Made by a program: the position numbers and the translations under genes. Positions 61,957-64,000 of a stretch of 64,000 nucleotides of DNA are shown here, in pieces (position 1 is the stretch's first letter; each line of letters begins with the position of its first letter). This stretch comes from Osedax fenrisi (taxonomy: Eukaryota > Annelida > Polychaeta > Sabellida > Siboglinidae). Under the pieces are notes generated by a model. It had not been told where the DNA came from. It searched no databases and saw nothing but the letters and a program-made list of their open reading frames with translations. The DNA lies in contig OZ025240.1 in NCBI GenBank assembly GCA_964019155.1, forward strand, positions 35,442,269 to 35,506,268, in the 5' to 3' direction.

Positions 61957-62485
61957 TACAACCTAAGAATACATTTCTGCAATGATAAGTACATTTGTGT
62001 TCAATATATGATAATCCATGTTAAAGAACCAGCTTCATAGTTTTACAAATTTACTTATTCCTAAAAGAAATCTGAGATAATTCGCTTTATACTCTATATT
62101 TATCAAGGATTATTTTCTTACCCTTCAGAATGGAATCTATAAGATTAATCTATATACTTTTATCTGAAAACAAATTTGCAAAAACTTGTTACTCTTTACC
62201 TACTCGGATCGACGTCCCTCGATTGTTTAACAATATTCCCAAATTTATTAATATTTAAATCCTCGTGATAGAAAAGTTTAGAATTTATATTAATAATATA
62301 TTGTAGTACTATCGTGTGTTATCCCATTAATGTTATATTATAGCACTAGGATAATTTTTTATAGGCACCATTATATGATTACCAATCATTGATTGATATA
62401 ATTGAAACAGATTGATATAATTGACACAGATTGATACCCTTATATTACCCAATAAAGTACAATTAACTTAAATTTATTTACTAAC
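61379..62485. other. AT-rich DNA without supported genes
   Basis: Contains (AT)n at 61908-61951 and short inverted words (ATATCATCGATATAAATAAA / TTTTTATATCGATAATATAT near 61400-61450). No gene seen. Confidence 0.55.
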
Positions 62486-62492
62486 TATATGC

Positions 62493-62529
62493 AAAGATTT
62501 TCCGAAGGAATGCTTCGCAAGATCTTTGC
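62493..62529. mobile_element. 37-bp TIR-only micro-MITE, CAAAGATTTTCCGAAG family
   Basis: Consists of the two 16-bp termini of the 454-bp MITE family (CAAAGATTTTCCGAAG and CTTCGCAAGATCTTTG) joined by 5 bp. Flanked by CTATATG on both sides (62486-62492, 62530-62536). Confidence 0.82.
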
Positions 62530-62587
62530 TATATGTAACACGATTATTTATTGAATCTTCGTAGATACTATGAATATATATATATAA

Positions 62588-62624
62588 CAATACCTCCTAT
62601 AACCCGAGGTTATAGGATGTCTTT
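62588..62624. mobile_element. 37-bp palindromic micro-insertion, CCTCCTATAACC type
   Basis: Starts CAATACCTCCTATAACC and ends GGTTATAGGATGTCTTT. Flanked by TATATAA on both sides. Same family as 61159-61195, opposite orientation. Confidence 0.65.
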
Positions 62625-62634
62625 TATATAATAA

Positions 62635-62672
62635 CAAAGATTTTCCGAAGGAATTGCTTCGCAAGATCTTTG
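62635..62672. mobile_element. 38-bp TIR-only micro-MITE, CAAAGATTTTCCGAAG family
   Basis: CAAAGATTTTCCGAAG and CTTCGCAAGATCTTTG joined by 6 bp. Flanked by ATAATAA on both sides (62628-62634, 62673-62679). Nearly the same sequence as 62493-62529 but an independent insertion, as its target duplication differs. Confidence 0.8.
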
Positions 62673-62679
62673 ATAATAA

Positions 62680-63335
62680 TATCAATTGATATAGAAGCTC
62701 AAATAATTAATGTAATTATTATAAATAGCGTATTTGCTCTTTTAAAATGCTATCATTATTATCTGTGTGGTACCAGAACTTTTCCCTATTGAGTTAAATT
62801 TAAATTAATCAAATAAATACTGTATATTTATTAAATTATTTAATAAATATATTAATATAATTATTATAAATATATAAATAATATATAAATATACGATATA
62901 ATGGTAAATACAGCAAATATAGCCGCAGAACCAGTGGATTTTCAGGGAGATGGAAGATGGAAGAGTATGGTTAATATGTATTAATATATTTATAATTATT
63001 ATTATAATAATTATAATAATAAATTAATAAATTTTATTAAATTTATAATTAAATAAATACATGATAATCATGATGATTTTAACTGTGATATCTGTTGTTT
63101 GTATGCGATGTAGTGACATATATTTTAAACAATATGACATGATATGTTTTACATAGCAAGGGCATGCTTAGGATTATGGTAAAAAGCTTCGCGATTGATG
63201 CGCGATTTGAACGCCCGTAACATGTTTATTCGAATTAGTGATTTTACAATAGCTTATGATTAGCCATTACTGGCTACAATTGTAATTAGCGCATGTCTAT
63301 GTATAGACTATCATACATGCACCGGCTTATCATTA

Positions 63336-63389
<54 letters not shown>

Positions 63390-63829
63390 TTTATAGGCTC
63401 ACTCGGGATGTAATGCAGCTAAAAAAACTATCAATATTAAAACTAAATCCAACCAAACCAAGCCAACAAGTGAAAATAACTAAAATTAAAAATATTAATG
63501 TTTGTACAAACAATTGTACGCTATTGTAAATTCACTAATTCGAATAAACAATTTTGCGTGGGTTCAAATAGCGAAGCTTTTGACCAGGTACCCATGCTTA
63601 TTAAAAAGTTATTAGGACTATATGATTATCATAATCATTATGATAATGATACAGTGTATCATTTGTATCAATGATACAGTCACTGTAACAGTGTATCCGA
63701 GTGGTTGGTAGTATCATACTAAGTATCATACTAAGGTAACCTACTTAGTATGATACGGAAGGAGGTATGTAGTAGTTTAGATATGAGAGATATATGTGGC
63801 GGACGAAAAAAAACGTAAGAAAGCAGATA
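62680..63829. other. AT-rich DNA with palindromic words
   Basis: (AT)n at 63340-63385. Around 63615-63760 are several short palindromes (GATTATCATAATCATTATGA, AGTATGATACT types). No gene recognised. Confidence 0.5.
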
Positions 63830-64000
63830 TAGGTTGGGTAACTATGATTGAAGGATAGTTGGCAGTATGGTTATGGTTCTTGATCTTTATTATAATGGAG
63901 TCAATCTTATTAGAAAATGTTTTGGAGATGAGACAGCTGGTAGTAATGCTGGTTTTGGGGGAGATAACAACTTATTAGCCAGTCTGAAAAGTCGTCGGTT
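63830..64000 (-). mobile_element. L2/CR1-type LINE entering from the right edge
   Basis: Minus strand from the window end: RRLFRLANKLLSPPKPALLP then AVSSPKHFLIRL, matching the linker between endonuclease and RT in L2/CR1-type LINEs (pattern KKLFxLxNxLLxxxxxxxLPxHxSxxxLAxxFxxFF). The frame is lost near 63890. Confidence 0.55.

Overview
The window is a piece of an AT-rich invertebrate animal nuclear genome. The evidence for that is spliced genes with GT/AG introns, animal-type families (an N-acetylgalactosamine-6-sulfatase-like enzyme and leucine-rich-repeat membrane proteins), several animal LINE lineages, a tRNA-derived SINE and very many AT, TAG and CA microsatellites. No bacterial signals (operons, dense genes) are seen. 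I cannot name the species. Nearly all long open frames are pieces of transposons or translated microsatellites. The real host genes are visible mainly as short exons.

Layout. 1-1.75 kb: TAG arrays bracketing a LINE tail, then a hAT MITE. 2.2-14.5 kb (minus strand): a leucine-rich-repeat exon (13837-14496) with probable transmembrane (4252-4303) and tail (2170-2347) exons far downstream; the interval also holds an RTE LINE (4798-7590), a CR1/L2-like LINE (9851-11094, probable 3' end near 11908), a TA-flanked MITE, a SINE and a fold-back element. 15-21 kb: a MITE built of motif repeats, an R2-clade LINE fragment, two more LINE relics and a hAT element with GATC-rich ends. 21.5-25.8 kb: a SINE, a GC-rich island of unknown nature, a 366-bp-arm inverted-repeat element with a nested MITE, and a TA-flanked element. 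25.9-27.8 kb (minus strand): a second leucine-rich-repeat transmembrane gene. 27.9-35.6 kb: nested DNA elements, an AAACCC-type array and a split LINE. 38.4-58.0 kb (minus strand): one sulfatase gene of at least 13 exons spread over about 20 kb, its introns full of MITEs, SINEs, a hAT element and a LINE. 58.1-60.8 kb: a Mutator-like element with a PHD/FLYWCH zinc-finger reading frame, about 100 bp upstream of the sulfatase start codon. 61-64 kb: tiny 37-38-bp palindromic insertions with 7-bp target duplications, and a LINE entering from the right edge.

How the genes relate. All host genes found lie on the minus strand. The sulfatase keeps every recognised active-site residue and all exon phases agree, so it is probably functional (a secreted or lysosomal glycan sulfatase); its last exon was not located. 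The two leucine-rich-repeat genes share an exon plan and look like paralogues of one small receptor-like family. Many short DNA elements insert close to sulfatase splice sites or its 5' flank without breaking an exon.
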